The notes under the pieces are model-generated. The model did not search any database. It was not told the origin of the DNA and was given only the letters and a program-made list of their open reading frames with translations. Below, in pieces: positions 1 to 8,523 of a stretch of 64,000 nt of DNA (the stretch's first letter is position 1; each line of letters starts with the position of its first letter). Location of the stretch: assembly GCA_006226495.1 (NCBI GenBank), contig SBGU01000046.1:62001-126000 (forward strand), in the 5' to 3' direction. The position numbers were made by a program, and so were the translations under genes. Origin of the DNA: Alphaproteobacteria bacterium (GTDB taxonomy: Bacteria; Pseudomonadota; Alphaproteobacteria; Sphingomonadales; Kordiimonadaceae).

Positions 1-2
1 AA

Positions 3-1745
3 ATCTCGCCGATTTCCGGGTCGGGTGGCGAGGGGGTTAGGGCTGTGCGCATTGTCAATACAAGCGCGGTGGTCGACCGCCTGCCGGTTGGTGTCCTGAT
101 CTGCGGTATCGCGGCAGGCAATGCTGTCGAAGTGCTGTTCGTCAACGGTTTCGCCCGTGACATCTTCAATCTCGAGGACACAGCCACCCTGCCCTGCATG
201 CTTGATTCGATCTGGCCCGCCAGCGACAATCATGTCCTCGCCGGTCAGGTACTTGAAGTTTTCCGCACCGCGCGCGACGCCAATTTTGAATGGAGCATCC
301 GCTTCGGCGCTATTGAGCGCTTCCTCTCCAGCCACCTGATCCCGCTCAAGGATCATGAGGGCAATGTCTATCAGATCATCTGCACGATCGAGGACCAGAC
401 GGCTGAAAAGCTGGCCGAACGCAACCTGTTGCACCATGCCTTCCATGATGCGCTGACCGGCCAGCCAAACCGGGTGCTGTTCCGCAACAAGCTCGAGGAA
501 GCCGTGGCGGAATGCCAGCGCGCCGGCCATGGTTCCGGCTGCGCGGTGCTGATCGTCAATATCGACCGGTTCCAGCAGATCAACGAAAGTTTTGGCCATT
601 CCGCCGGCGACCGGTTCCTGATTTCCATGGCCTCGACATTGAGGCGCTGTATCCGGGCAACCGATACCCTGGCGCGCCTTTCGGGCGACGAATTCGCCAT
701 CCTGGTGTCGCGCTTCCATGAACTTGAGGAAGTGGAAATGATCTCCCGCCGCATTCATGAGGCGATGGAACAGCCCTATGACCTTGACGGCAATGAGGTT
801 TTTACCTCCGTATCGGTCGGTGTCGCCACCACGATTTCAAGCTCCACCCACCCCGAGGACCTGATCCGCGACGCCGACTTTGCCATGCACAGGGCCAAAT
901 CGGCCGGCAAGGCCCGCACGGAAATCTATCACCGCGATTCGCACCAGCGCGCCCGGTCGCAGTTCCATCTGGAAACCGAACTCCGCCGCGCGGTCGAACG
1001 CAATGACCTCGAGCTCTATTTCCAGCCGATCATCGATCTGAAAAGCCAGAAACTGCACGGTTTCGAGTGCCTGACACGCTGGATTCACAAGGAACGCGGC
1101 TTCGTTTCGCCCATCGAATTCATCCCGCTGGCTGAAGAGACGGGTATTATCGTCGCATTGGGTCGTTGGGCCGTACATGCGGCCTGCACCCAGATCCGGT
1201 CCTGGATCGATGAAGTTGGCGAAGCAAACGCCGTACCGGTGAATGTGAATGTCTCCGGCATCCAGTTTGCGCGCGACGATGTCGCCGCCATGGTCGAGGA
1301 AGCGTTGCGCGCCCACAATATCGAAGGCCGTTTCCTGCGTATCGAACTGACCGAGAGTGCCATCATGGCCAACCCGACCCGCATTTCCGAATCATTGTCT
1401 CGCATCCGCCGCCTTGGCGTGAAGGTCGCGCTCGACGATTTTGGTACGGGTTATTCGTCGCTCAATTACCTGCACCAGTTCCCGATCGACATCATCAAGA
1501 TCGACCGCAGCTTCATCAACCAGTTGCGCCGGGACAACGAGCCTTACAAGATCCTGCAGATGATCGGCATGCTGGCCCAGAGCCTGGGCCACGAAGTGGT
1601 TGCCGAGGGACTGGAGGATACCGACCATATCAATATGCTAAGAGATATGGGCTTTAGCTTCGCGCAAGGGTATTATTATTCGAAACCTGTTGAAAGCGCG
1701 TCCGCGAGCGAGATGGTGCGTGGCCACCTGCCCTGGGCGACCTGA
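3..1745 (+). CDS. GGDEF/EAL c-di-GMP protein with N-terminal PAS-like region, 5' end outside the window
   Basis: Predicted to make and/or degrade cyclic di-GMP. A possible GTG start lies at 45, but the frame is open to the window edge and reads smoothly into it, so the true start is probably upstream. Numbering from the GTG: residues about 8-110 look like a PAS domain. The diguanylate cyclase motif is SGDEF at residue 212, preceded at the right distance by RATD, an intact RxxD product-inhibition site. The EAL domain begins at residue 341 with ECL in place of EAL. Its other catalytic elements are present: IELTES, DDFGTGYSSL, IIKIDRSF and VVAEGLED. Both activities therefore look chemically possible. 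The next gene follows after about 60 bp. Confidence 0.9.
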   Translation: MSPISGSGGEGVRAVRIVNTSAVVDRLPVGVLICGIAAGNAVEVLFVNGFARDIFNLEDTATLPCMLDSIWPASDNHVLAGQVLEVFRTARDANFEWSIRFGAIERFLSSHLIPLKDHEGNVYQIICTIEDQTAEKLAERNLLHHAFHDALTGQPNRVLFRNKLEEAVAECQRAGHGSGCAVLIVNIDRFQQINESFGHSAGDRFLISMASTLRRCIRATDTLARLSGDEFAILVSRFHELEEVEMISRRIHEAMEQPYDLDGNEVFTSVSVGVATTISSSTHPEDLIRDADFAMHRAKSAGKARTEIYHRDSHQRARSQFHLETELRRAVERNDLELYFQPIIDLKSQKLHGFECLTRWIHKERGFVSPIEFIPLAEETGIIVALGRWAVHAACTQIRSWIDEVGEANAVPVNVNVSGIQFARDDVAAMVEEALRAHNIEGRFLRIELTESAIMANPTRISESLSRIRRLGVKVALDDFGTGYSSLNYLHQFPIDIIKIDRSFINQLRRDNEPYKILQMIGMLAQSLGHEVVAEGLEDTDHINMLRDMGFSFAQGYYYSKPVESASASEMVRGHLPWAT

Positions 1746-1810
1746 GGCTTGAATTCAGCCGTGCGCGCGCCCACATGGGATGAAGAAAACAACCCATTGA
1801 AGGTATGAGC

Positions 1811-2413
1811 ATGAGCGAGGAAACCGACCCCAAGAACGAACCCGGCACCCCGGAACCTGCGGCCAAAAAACCGGCCGCCCGCAAGCGTTCTGCCGCCAGC
1901 GCGGCAAAAGGCAAAACCGGCTCTACGACGGCTGGCGCCAAAAAAGCGGCACCCAGGAAAACCGGCACCACCGGCACGGCAAGCAAAAAGGCCGCGGCAC
2001 CAAAAGCCGCAGCAGCGCCCGCGCCGGAACCAGAGGTTTCCGAACCCGCCGCACAGGAAGAAACAGGTTTTGAAGCCGATGCCACAGCGTCGGATGCCGC
2101 CCAGCAAGGCGGCACCAAAACCGATGCGCAGGCCATTCTGTCCGATCTCAAGGAAAAAGACTGGGCCGGATACCTTGTGCGCGGCCTGTTCATGCTGCTG
2201 TTCGGCTTCCTGGCCTGGGTCGCCGTGATGTTCAGTTTTGTGCTGGCCGCCGTGCAATTTGTCGTCCTGGTGATCGCCGGCAGCCCCAATGGCCAGATTA
2301 CCCGCGCCATCGTCACGCTTGGCAATTATATCGCCGAGGTCATGGCCTATCTGAGCTTCAAATCCGACGACCGGCCCTTCCCGCTTGGCAAACCCCTGCC
2401 TGTGGACGATTAG
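1811..2413 (+). CDS. DUF4389 membrane protein with Ala/Lys/Pro-rich N-terminal tail
   Basis: About 200 residues. The first half (to about residue 110) is a low-complexity Lys/Ala/Pro tail resembling histone H1-like segments. The second half has two hydrophobic segments (around VRGLFMLLFGFLAWV and VQFVVLVIAGS) typical of DUF4389, a family of unknown function; the ending SDDRPFPLG fits it. Start chosen at ATG 1811 because AAGG lies 7 nt upstream; ATG 1805 is only 1 nt from that SD. Role unknown; the basic tail could bind nucleic acid or acidic lipid (inference). Confidence 0.8.
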   Translation: MSEETDPKNEPGTPEPAAKKPAARKRSAASAAKGKTGSTTAGAKKAAPRKTGTTGTASKKAAAPKAAAAPAPEPEVSEPAAQEETGFEADATASDAAQQGGTKTDAQAILSDLKEKDWAGYLVRGLFMLLFGFLAWVAVMFSFVLAAVQFVVLVIAGSPNGQITRAIVTLGNYIAEVMAYLSFKSDDRPFPLGKPLPVDD

Positions 2414-2433
2414 GCCGCGACACGGCAAACAAA

Positions 2434-2466
2434 AAACGGCGCCCACCATGGCGCCGTTTCTTTTTT
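2434..2466. terminator. bidirectional Rho-independent terminator
   Basis: A perfect 10-bp stem, AAACGGCGCC with GGCGCCGTTT, has a 6-nt loop. T-runs flank it on both strands, so it can end the DUF4389 gene from the left and the microprotein/GlpQ transcript from the right. Confidence 0.85.
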
Positions 2467-2480
2467 GGGCAACACCGCAA

Positions 2481-2576
2481 CTAAAGGCCGGCGGCAGTAA
2501 ACAGCGCCTCGCCGCCCAGACGGATCAACGCCAGGAATATGATCGCGGTTCCCAGGCCTTTCATCAGGTCAATCAT
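2481..2576 (-). CDS. 31-residue membrane microprotein translationally coupled to the GlpQ-type gene
   Basis: Not a recognised family. The frame begins MIDLMKGLGTAIIFLAL, is mostly one hydrophobic helix (residues about 6-20), and ends in TAAGL and a TAG. Its ATG overlaps the stop of the glycerophosphodiesterase gene by 8 nt. An AGGATG SD-like run lies 7 nt upstream inside that gene, the classic arrangement for translational coupling. The bidirectional terminator starts 15 nt after its stop. The tight fit between upstream stop, SD and terminator supports a real gene. Possible role: a partner or regulator of a membrane protein (inference). Confidence 0.55.
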   Translation of the reverse strand: MIDLMKGLGTAIIFLALIRLGGEALFTAAGL

Positions 2577-3576
2577 CTGTCATCCTTTCGGGGCTCACCA
2601 GACTGACATTATTTCTAACATCAATGGCCGTATCGGGGAAATCGGCAAATACACCATCGACGCCATGCGCGAACAGCCATTTCAGTTCCTGCCGGCTTGA
2701 GGCAATGCCCACCGGCACCTGATCGTCGCGGACCGTCCAGACATGCACCTGCATGCCCAGCCGGTGCGCTTCCGCCACCAGGCCGCTGTCTTCACCCTTG
2801 CTGTCGACCAACAGCGCCTTGTTCGGACCAATGCCGTCCACCTTGCCTGCCATCAGGTCCAGGGGCACCTCAAGGCTCCAGGTACCGTTCGAACGGTCTT
2901 CCTTGCCTTCGATCAGCCAGATCAGCGGCGCCGGCATGCGGCCCTTCACTTTCAGGATATAGTCGCTTTCAAAACATTGGAAATAAAGCGGCACGCCAGC
3001 ATCGGCGAGGCGTTTGAAACCCGCGATCAGCTTTTCGGTCGGGTCCAGGCCCCTTTCGGTAAACATGGCCGGCCGCTTCATCTCGATATAGAAACCAGCC
3101 GTTTTGCCGGCCTTGCGCGCCGCAATTGCAAAATCGACAATCTCGTCAAATGTGGGCACCGGTTCGATACCGTCGAACATGGTACCGCGCTTGGGACGTG
3201 GCTGGCGGGCCTTCAGGGTCCTGAGTTCCGCCAGGGTGAAGTCGAACACATACCAGTCGTCATGGCCTTCGAACACACGCTTGCGGTCGGCAAATTCCGG
3301 ATGCGCGGCGACATCTGTGCTGTCGGACAGGTAGATATCGTGCCGGGCCACCAGCACGCCGTCCTTGGTGACCACCAGGTCGGGCTCGACAAAGTCGGCA
3401 CCCTGTTCCATCGCCATGCTGTAGCTCATGAAAGTATGCTCGGGCCGGTAGCCGCTGGCGCCACGATGCGCGATCACGATCGGGCTTTTGTCTGCGGCCT
3501 CTGCTGCCGTGTTCATCACTGTTGCTCCTGCGAGCATGGCCATGCCGACAAGGGCACATGCAAAAACAGATTTCAT
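2569..3576 (-). CDS. glpQ: glycerophosphodiester phosphodiesterase (GlpQ-type), secreted
   Basis: Hydrolyses glycerophosphodiesters from deacylated phospholipids to glycerol-3-phosphate and an alcohol in the periplasm. 335 residues with a signal peptide (about 1-27, ending AAEA). The catalytic signature is intact: HRGASGYRPEHT with His37 and Glu46, metal ligands Glu64 and Asp66 in FVEPDL, and second catalytic His79 in ARHD. Length matches periplasmic GlpQ. Start supported by GGAGG 5-9 nt upstream. It is followed by the overlapping microprotein gene and a shared terminator. Specific substrate is not visible. Confidence 0.92.
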   Translation of the reverse strand: MKSVFACALVGMAMLAGATVMNTAAEAADKSPIVIAHRGASGYRPEHTFMSYSMAMEQGADFVEPDLVVTKDGVLVARHDIYLSDSTDVAAHPEFADRKRVFEGHDDWYVFDFTLAELRTLKARQPRPKRGTMFDGIEPVPTFDEIVDFAIAARKAGKTAGFYIEMKRPAMFTERGLDPTEKLIAGFKRLADAGVPLYFQCFESDYILKVKGRMPAPLIWLIEGKEDRSNGTWSLEVPLDLMAGKVDGIGPNKALLVDSKGEDSGLVAEAHRLGMQVHVWTVRDDQVPVGIASSRQELKWLFAHGVDGVFADFPDTAIDVRNNVSLVSPERMTDD

Positions 3577-3725
3577 ACTTCCTCCATGGGCGTTGGCACA
3601 TTTGCCATCATATCAGCTTGCCCGGTCGCCTCAAGGCGGCATGCTGATATCGTGATCACGACATTCAAGACTTGACGGTCCACTATATAAAGGGTCTTTA
3701 ATGACAAAAATGTTAGGACGTTCCC

Positions 3726-4151
3726 ATGGACCCCATTCAGTTGATCGGCTCGTTTGTTGCCATCGCGCTTCTGGCGCTTGTGGCCCGCTGGATGTTCCCG
3801 AACAAGGCCGACCTTGACGATGCCCGCGTGCTGAGGAATTTTGCCCGTCATTTTCCGGACGAGATGGCCAGTGGCGCCATCATTGGCGAAGACGGCAAGA
3901 CGGCGCTTGTACCGCTGGTGTCGGACTCCACCAGGGTCGGGCTTGTGATCGCCATGGGCGACCGCACGGTTTGCCGGCTGGTTGCGGGTGCCGACATCGC
4001 GGCAGTCATCCGCAAGGACGACGGCCTCCATATCCGTTTCCATGATTTCACCCAGCCGAACACCATGCTCCGGCTTTCAGGCGACACCTTGGAAAGTGCC
4101 AACAACCTTTTGACATCAATAACAATTCGGCCCGCAAAAGATGCTGCTTGA
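3726..4151 (+). CDS. hypothetical protein with N-terminal membrane anchor
   Basis: 141 residues, family not recognised. An N-terminal hydrophobic segment (residues about 4-22) is followed by a predicted soluble domain rich in short beta-like stretches (VGLVIAMGDRTVCRLVAG, LHIRFHDF). Its last codons overlap the start of the sterol desaturase-like gene by 11 nt, so the two are co-transcribed and probably work together at the membrane (inference). Confidence 0.7.
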   Translation: MDPIQLIGSFVAIALLALVARWMFPNKADLDDARVLRNFARHFPDEMASGAIIGEDGKTALVPLVSDSTRVGLVIAMGDRTVCRLVAGADIAAVIRKDDGLHIRFHDFTQPNTMLRLSGDTLESANNLLTSITIRPAKDAA

Positions 4152-5055
4152 TCTGCCCAAACCGACCGAACTGGCCGTACCGGCCTTTGTGCTTCTGTGT
4201 TTTGCCGAAATGTTCTACGGCTGGAAATCCGGCCGGGCGCGGTATGAAGGCAAGGATACCTTCACCTCGCTGGTGATGGGGCTGGGCAGCACCATCTCGG
4301 GGGCGCTGACCGCGTCCCTGTTCCTGGTGGCATCCTATTGGGTGTGGGACAATTTCCGCCTGTTCAACCTGGGCGCCGCGCCCTGGGTGTTTGTGCTGGC
4401 CTTTGTGCTGGACGACCTGGCCTATTACTGGATACACCGCTTCGGGCACCGCATGCGCTGGATGTGGGCCGCGCATGTGATCCATCATTCCAGCCAGCAT
4501 TATAACCTGTCGACGGCACTGAGGCAGACCTGGACCGGGCAATTCACGCCGGGTTTTTTCTTCAAACTGCCCTTGTTCATCATGGGGATAGAGCCCGCGA
4601 TTGTGGTGTTCGTCGCTGGCATAAACCTGATTTACCAGTTCTGGATTCACACCGAAGCCATCGGCCGCATGCCGCGCTGGTTCGAGGCGGTGATGAACAC
4701 ACCCAGCCACCACCGGGTGCACCATGCCACCAACCCCAAATATCTGGACGCCAACTATGCCGGCGTTTTCATCATCTGGGACAAGCTGTTCGGCACCTAC
4801 GTGCCGGAAGACGATGCCGAACCCTGCCGCTACGGCCTGGTGCGCGACCTGGGCACCTTCAACCCGCTTCGGGTGGCATTCCATGAATGGGTGGGTATTT
4901 TCAGGGATGTCTGGGGCGCGCGCACCTGGCGCGACCGGGCCCTGTTCCTTCTGGCCCCGCCGGGCTGGACACCGGACGGCAGCCGCAAAACCAGCGACAT
5001 GATCAAGGCCGAGTGGCGGGCACGCCAGCAAGCCGAGAGGCAGGCCGCGGAATAG
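4141..5055 (+). CDS. sterol desaturase / fatty acid hydroxylase family membrane protein
   Basis: Integral membrane di-iron enzyme of the fatty acid hydroxylase superfamily; it would hydroxylate or desaturate a lipid. 304 residues with several hydrophobic segments and the full set of histidine clusters: HRFGH near residue 100, HVIHH about 15 residues later, a His in the C-terminal half (WIHTEAIG), and HHRVHH at about residue 195. These bind the two irons in this family. It overlaps the preceding 141-residue gene. Substrate (sterol, carotenoid, hopanoid, fatty acid) cannot be told from sequence. Confidence 0.88.
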   Translation: MLLDLPKPTELAVPAFVLLCFAEMFYGWKSGRARYEGKDTFTSLVMGLGSTISGALTASLFLVASYWVWDNFRLFNLGAAPWVFVLAFVLDDLAYYWIHRFGHRMRWMWAAHVIHHSSQHYNLSTALRQTWTGQFTPGFFFKLPLFIMGIEPAIVVFVAGINLIYQFWIHTEAIGRMPRWFEAVMNTPSHHRVHHATNPKYLDANYAGVFIIWDKLFGTYVPEDDAEPCRYGLVRDLGTFNPLRVAFHEWVGIFRDVWGARTWRDRALFLLAPPGWTPDGSRKTSDMIKAEWRARQQAERQAAE

Positions 5056-5069
5056 ATTGGGCCAGGTAG

Positions 5070-5267
5070 CTAGTCCTGGTCCCGCTCGGTTTTGAAGTCG
5101 CGCTTCTTGCGGAAACTTGCGACCAGCCAGTCGATCAGGCCGCCCAGCACTGCGGCGATCACACCGCCGGCGATGGCCTCAACGGTGGCGACAAAGGGCA
5201 GCCACTGGCCGACATAGGCACCAACAATCAGACCGATGAACATATAAAAGCCGATACGGGTCGACAT
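5070..5267 (-). CDS. small two-helix membrane protein
   Basis: 65 residues, family not recognised. There are two hydrophobic helices (about residues 5-22 and 30-50) with glycine-rich faces and a strongly charged C-terminus (RKKRDFKTERDQD). Start at ATG 5267 is chosen because AGGAG lies about 8 nt upstream; a longer open frame upstream has no SD. It converges on the hydroxylase gene with only 14 bp between stops. Confidence 0.65.
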   Translation of the reverse strand: MSTRIGFYMFIGLIVGAYVGQWLPFVATVEAIAGGVIAAVLGGLIDWLVASFRKKRDFKTERDQD

Positions 5268-5337
5268 GGGCTGGCTCCTTCCAAAAACCGTCTGCGCCTT
5301 ATAGGGACAGGATGGCCCCGCCGTCAACGCCGGCCAA

Positions 5338-5359
5338 TTATTTTGCACTTGCGAAATAA
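5338..5359. promoter_or_regulatory. inverted repeat before the thiolase operon
   Basis: Arms TTATTTTGCA and TGCGAAATAA around a 2-nt centre match at 9 of 10 positions. It sits about 100 bp upstream of the thiolase start, in the gap shared with the small membrane protein gene. Its size suits a dimeric repressor; the regulator is unknown. Confidence 0.4.
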
Positions 5360-5460
5360 ACCGGTTTTGGCGACAGTGGCGGCGGGCAAGTCCAGCCCTT
5401 AAGCCCCATTCTGCCGCACGGCCCCCATGTGCCGGCATCAAAGATTATAAGGAGACCCAA

Positions 5461-6642
5461 ATGTCCCAGGACCCAATCGTCATTGTTGGCATGGCCCGCA
5501 CGCCCATGGGCGGCCTGCTGGGTGATCTGTCCAGCGTTCCCGCGTCCGAACTGGGCGCTACCGCGATCAAAGGCGCGCTCGCAAGCGCCGGCCTCGAGGC
5601 GGACGCTGTTGACGAGACGATCATGGGATGTGTGCTGCCCGCAGGGCAAGGCCAGGCCCCTGCCCGCCAGGCAAGCCGCAAGGCCGGCCTGCCGGACGGC
5701 GTGGGCGCCATGACGGTCAACAAGATGTGTGGCTCGGGCATGGCCGCGATGATGCAGGCACACGACAGCCTGGTGGCCGGGTCCTCGAACACAATCGTGG
5801 CCGGCGGCATGGAAAGCATGTCCCTGGCGCCGCACCTTTTGCCGAACAGCCGCACGGGCGTGAAATACGGTGCGATCCAGATGCTGGACCATATGGCGCT
5901 GGACGGCCTGACCGACGCCTACGGCGGCCAGCCGATGGGCGTGTATGCCGAACTGTGCGCCGAACAGTATCAGTTCAGCCGCGAGGCCCAGGACGCCTAT
6001 GCCATTGAATCGCTGCAGCGCGCCCAGCGCGCCATCGAGGACGGCAGCTTCGACGGTGAAGTTGTGGCGGTCAGCGTCAAATCCCGCGCGGGCGACGTCA
6101 GTGTCGGTACCGACGAGCAACCGGGCAAGGCGCGCCTGGACAAGATCCCCGGCCTGCGCCCCGCTTTCAAGAAAGACGGCACCATCACCGCCGCCAACGC
6201 CAGCTCCATCTCGGACGGCGCCGCTGCGGTCGTGATGATGAAAGCCTCGGAAGCCGAGAAACGCGGCCTCAAGCCGCTGGCCACCATCAAGGCACATGCC
6301 TTCCATGCCCAGGCGCCTGAATGGTTCACCACCGCGCCGGTGAAGGCCATCGAGAAGGTGCTGGACAAGGCCGGCTGGACCGTGGCCGATGTTGACCTGT
6401 TCGAAGTCAACGAAGCCTTTGCCGTGGTTGCCATGGCCGCGATCCAGGAACTGGGCCTCGACCATGACAAGGTGAACGTGAACGGCGGTGCCTGCGCGCT
6501 GGGCCACCCGATCGGCGCCTCCGGCACCCGTATCTGCGTGACGCTCATTAACGCGCTCAAAAAACGCGGCCTCAAGAAAGGCGTCGCCAGCCTGTGCATC
6601 GGCGGCGGTGAAGCCACCGCGCTCGCCATCGAACTGGCCTGA
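5461..6642 (+). CDS. acetyl-CoA C-acyltransferase (thiolase)
   Basis: Condenses two acetyl-CoA to acetoacetyl-CoA, or cleaves 3-ketoacyl-CoA in beta-oxidation. 393 residues, the usual thiolase length. Catalytic residues are present: acyl-accepting Cys90 in NKMCGSGM, His349 in GGACALGHPIGASG and base Cys379 in CIGGGEA. Start ATG 5461 has AAGGAG about 7 nt upstream. The acyl-CoA dehydrogenase gene follows after 14 bp, so this is a fatty or branched acyl-CoA catabolic operon. The absence of a neighbouring phaB argues mildly against a PHB role, though AtoB/PhaA-type biosynthesis is possible. Confidence 0.93.
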   Translation: MSQDPIVIVGMARTPMGGLLGDLSSVPASELGATAIKGALASAGLEADAVDETIMGCVLPAGQGQAPARQASRKAGLPDGVGAMTVNKMCGSGMAAMMQAHDSLVAGSSNTIVAGGMESMSLAPHLLPNSRTGVKYGAIQMLDHMALDGLTDAYGGQPMGVYAELCAEQYQFSREAQDAYAIESLQRAQRAIEDGSFDGEVVAVSVKSRAGDVSVGTDEQPGKARLDKIPGLRPAFKKDGTITAANASSISDGAAAVVMMKASEAEKRGLKPLATIKAHAFHAQAPEWFTTAPVKAIEKVLDKAGWTVADVDLFEVNEAFAVVAMAAIQELGLDHDKVNVNGGACALGHPIGASGTRICVTLINALKKRGLKKGVASLCIGGGEATALAIELA

Positions 6643-6656
6643 GGCGGACCCAGACC

Positions 6657-7790
6657 ATGATCTTCACCGAAGAACAGCGCATGGTGCGGGACATGGCCCG
6701 TGCCTTCGCGGTCGACCGCATTCAGCCAAACGCGCGTGACTGGGAAAAAGCCGGGGAAATCCCGGCCGAATTCCTGCGCGAAATGGGCGCGCTCGGCCTT
6801 CTGGGCATGACCGTGCCCGAAGAATGGGATGGTGCCGAAACCGATTATGTTTCCTACGCGCTGGCGCTGATGGAAATTGCAGCCGGTGATGGCGGCCTGT
6901 CGACCCTGATGAGCGTGAACAACGCGCCTGTGTGTGCGGCTGTGCTCGCAAACGGGACGACAAAACAGAAAGAACGCTTCCTGAAGCCGCTCGCCCGCGG
7001 TGAGATGATCGGCGCCTTTTGTCTTACGGAACCGCAAGCCGGCTCCGATGCTTCGATGCTGAAAACCAGGGCCGAACGCACCAACAGCGGCTGGAAGTTG
7101 AACGGCACCAAGCAGTTCATTACCTCGGGCAAGATCGCAGGGGCTGCTATCGTGTTTGCCGTCACCGATCCGTCGGCTGGCAAGCGCGGCATATCGGCCT
7201 TCCTGGTGCCGACCGACACGCCGGGCTACACTGTGGCCGGGCTTGAACACAAGCTGGGGCAAAAGTCGTCCGATACCTGCCAGATCGTGTTCGACGACAT
7301 GGAAGTGCCGACCGATTGCCTGTTAGGTGCAGAAGGTGCGGGCTATAAGGTCGCGCTCTCGAACCTTGAAACCGGTCGCATCGGCATCGCCGCCCAGTCG
7401 GTCGGCATGGCGCGCGCGGCCTATGACTATGCCCTCGCCTATGCACAGGAACGTGAAGCCTTCGGCAAGGCGATCATCGAGCATCAGGCTGTCGGCTTCC
7501 GCCTGGCGGACATGGCAACCAAGCTTCAGGCCGCCGAACTGATGGTGCTGAATGCCGCTGCCAAGAAGGACGCCGGCGAACCGTGCCTCAAGGAAGCCTG
7601 CATGGCCAAGCTGTTCGCCAGCGAAACGGCGGAGGAAATCTGCTCCGCCGCGATCCAGACCCTTGGCGGATATGGTTACCTGAGCGAATATCCGGTTGAG
7701 AAAATCTACCGCGATGTGCGGGTGTGCCAGATTTACGAAGGCACATCGGATATCCAGCGCATCGTCATTGCGCGCGAGATCAACCGCTGA
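6657..7790 (+). CDS. acyl-CoA dehydrogenase
   Basis: FAD enzyme that introduces the 2,3 double bond into acyl-CoA, the first step of beta-oxidation or of branched-chain acyl-CoA breakdown. 377 residues. Family landmarks: CLTEPQAGSDAS in the middle domain, LGGYGYLSEYPVEKIYRDVRVCQIYEGTSDIQ near the C-terminus, and catalytic base Glu361 in that YEGTSDIQ motif, the position used by short- and medium-chain enzymes. Electrons would go to ETF. Second gene of the operon with thiolase, ended by a terminator. Confidence 0.93.
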   Translation: MIFTEEQRMVRDMARAFAVDRIQPNARDWEKAGEIPAEFLREMGALGLLGMTVPEEWDGAETDYVSYALALMEIAAGDGGLSTLMSVNNAPVCAAVLANGTTKQKERFLKPLARGEMIGAFCLTEPQAGSDASMLKTRAERTNSGWKLNGTKQFITSGKIAGAAIVFAVTDPSAGKRGISAFLVPTDTPGYTVAGLEHKLGQKSSDTCQIVFDDMEVPTDCLLGAEGAGYKVALSNLETGRIGIAAQSVGMARAAYDYALAYAQEREAFGKAIIEHQAVGFRLADMATKLQAAELMVLNAAAKKDAGEPCLKEACMAKLFASETAEEICSAAIQTLGGYGYLSEYPVEKIYRDVRVCQIYEGTSDIQRIVIAREINR

Positions 7791-7797
7791 AAACAAC

Positions 7798-7827
7798 AAG
7801 CCCGGGCCAGATGGACCCGGGCTTTTC
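7798..7827 (+). terminator. Rho-independent terminator after the acyl-CoA dehydrogenase gene
   Basis: Stem AAGCCCGGG with CCCGGGCTT, 9-nt loop, followed by a short T-run. It lies 7 nt after the stop codon. Confidence 0.8.
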
Positions 7828-7848
7828 GCTCCTCGCAGCCGCGACCTG

Positions 7849-8523
7849 TTATAGGAATTCGGTCTTGCGGTTCTGGAAATAGAAGGTGGCGGCAATCAAT
7901 GCCGCGATGATCGCGACCTCGATGCCCAGTGCGGTGAACACCTCGGGCGTCCAGTGGGCTTCGGGTTCATTCTGGAAATTGCCGATGCCGTCAATCCGGC
8001 CCAAGCCCATGAACACAAGACTGAAACAGGTGTTCATCACCACCATCGACACAATGGTCCAGCCTTCGGATTCGGAAATCAGCGCCACGGTCAGCATCAC
8101 CAGATAGGCGATGAACATTTCGACCAGCATGATGGTGAAAACCGGGATCAGGCCGTTGGGCGCACTGTCCGTGCCCTTGATGAACTGCATCAAAGCGAAC
8201 GAGATCAGAAGCCAGGGCACCACGAAGGTGGTCAGGTTCGCGACCATCTTGGCCACCGTATAGTCGGTGATGGTGACCGGCAGGCTCATGACAAAGGGCA
8301 AGGTCTGGTTCTTGCGTTCTGCGACCACGGTGCCCATGACCAGATGGCAGCCGAAGGCGATGATGGCGGTCACCACCATGATGCTGCCGATGGCACTGGC
8401 CGCCTCGCTGCCCGAGAACATGAGCGTCAGGGCCGCCAGGCCGCCGACCGTATAGGCAATCAGGATATGGCGATTGAAATACCAGTCCTTGGCGACCAGT
8501 TTTTTGACCATGAACATGTTCAT
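7849..8523 (-). CDS. ABC-2 type transporter permease
   Basis: 224 residues with about six hydrophobic segments and no enzymatic motif; the N-terminus (KDWYFNRHILIAY) and the alternating membrane segments fit ABC-2 exporters of the YtrC/D kind. Its ATG overlaps the TGA of the ATPase gene (ATGA), so it is translated with it. It is the last gene of a gntR-ATPase-permease operon, probably an exporter responding to a cell-envelope compound (inference from YtrA-type operons). Confidence 0.82.
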   Translation of the reverse strand: MNMFMVKKLVAKDWYFNRHILIAYTVGGLAALTLMFSGSEAASAIGSIMVVTAIIAFGCHLVMGTVVAERKNQTLPFVMSLPVTITDYTVAKMVANLTTFVVPWLLISFALMQFIKGTDSAPNGLIPVFTIMLVEMFIAYLVMLTVALISESEGWTIVSMVVMNTCFSLVFMGLGRIDGIGNFQNEPEAHWTPEVFTALGIEVAIIAALIAATFYFQNRKTEFL

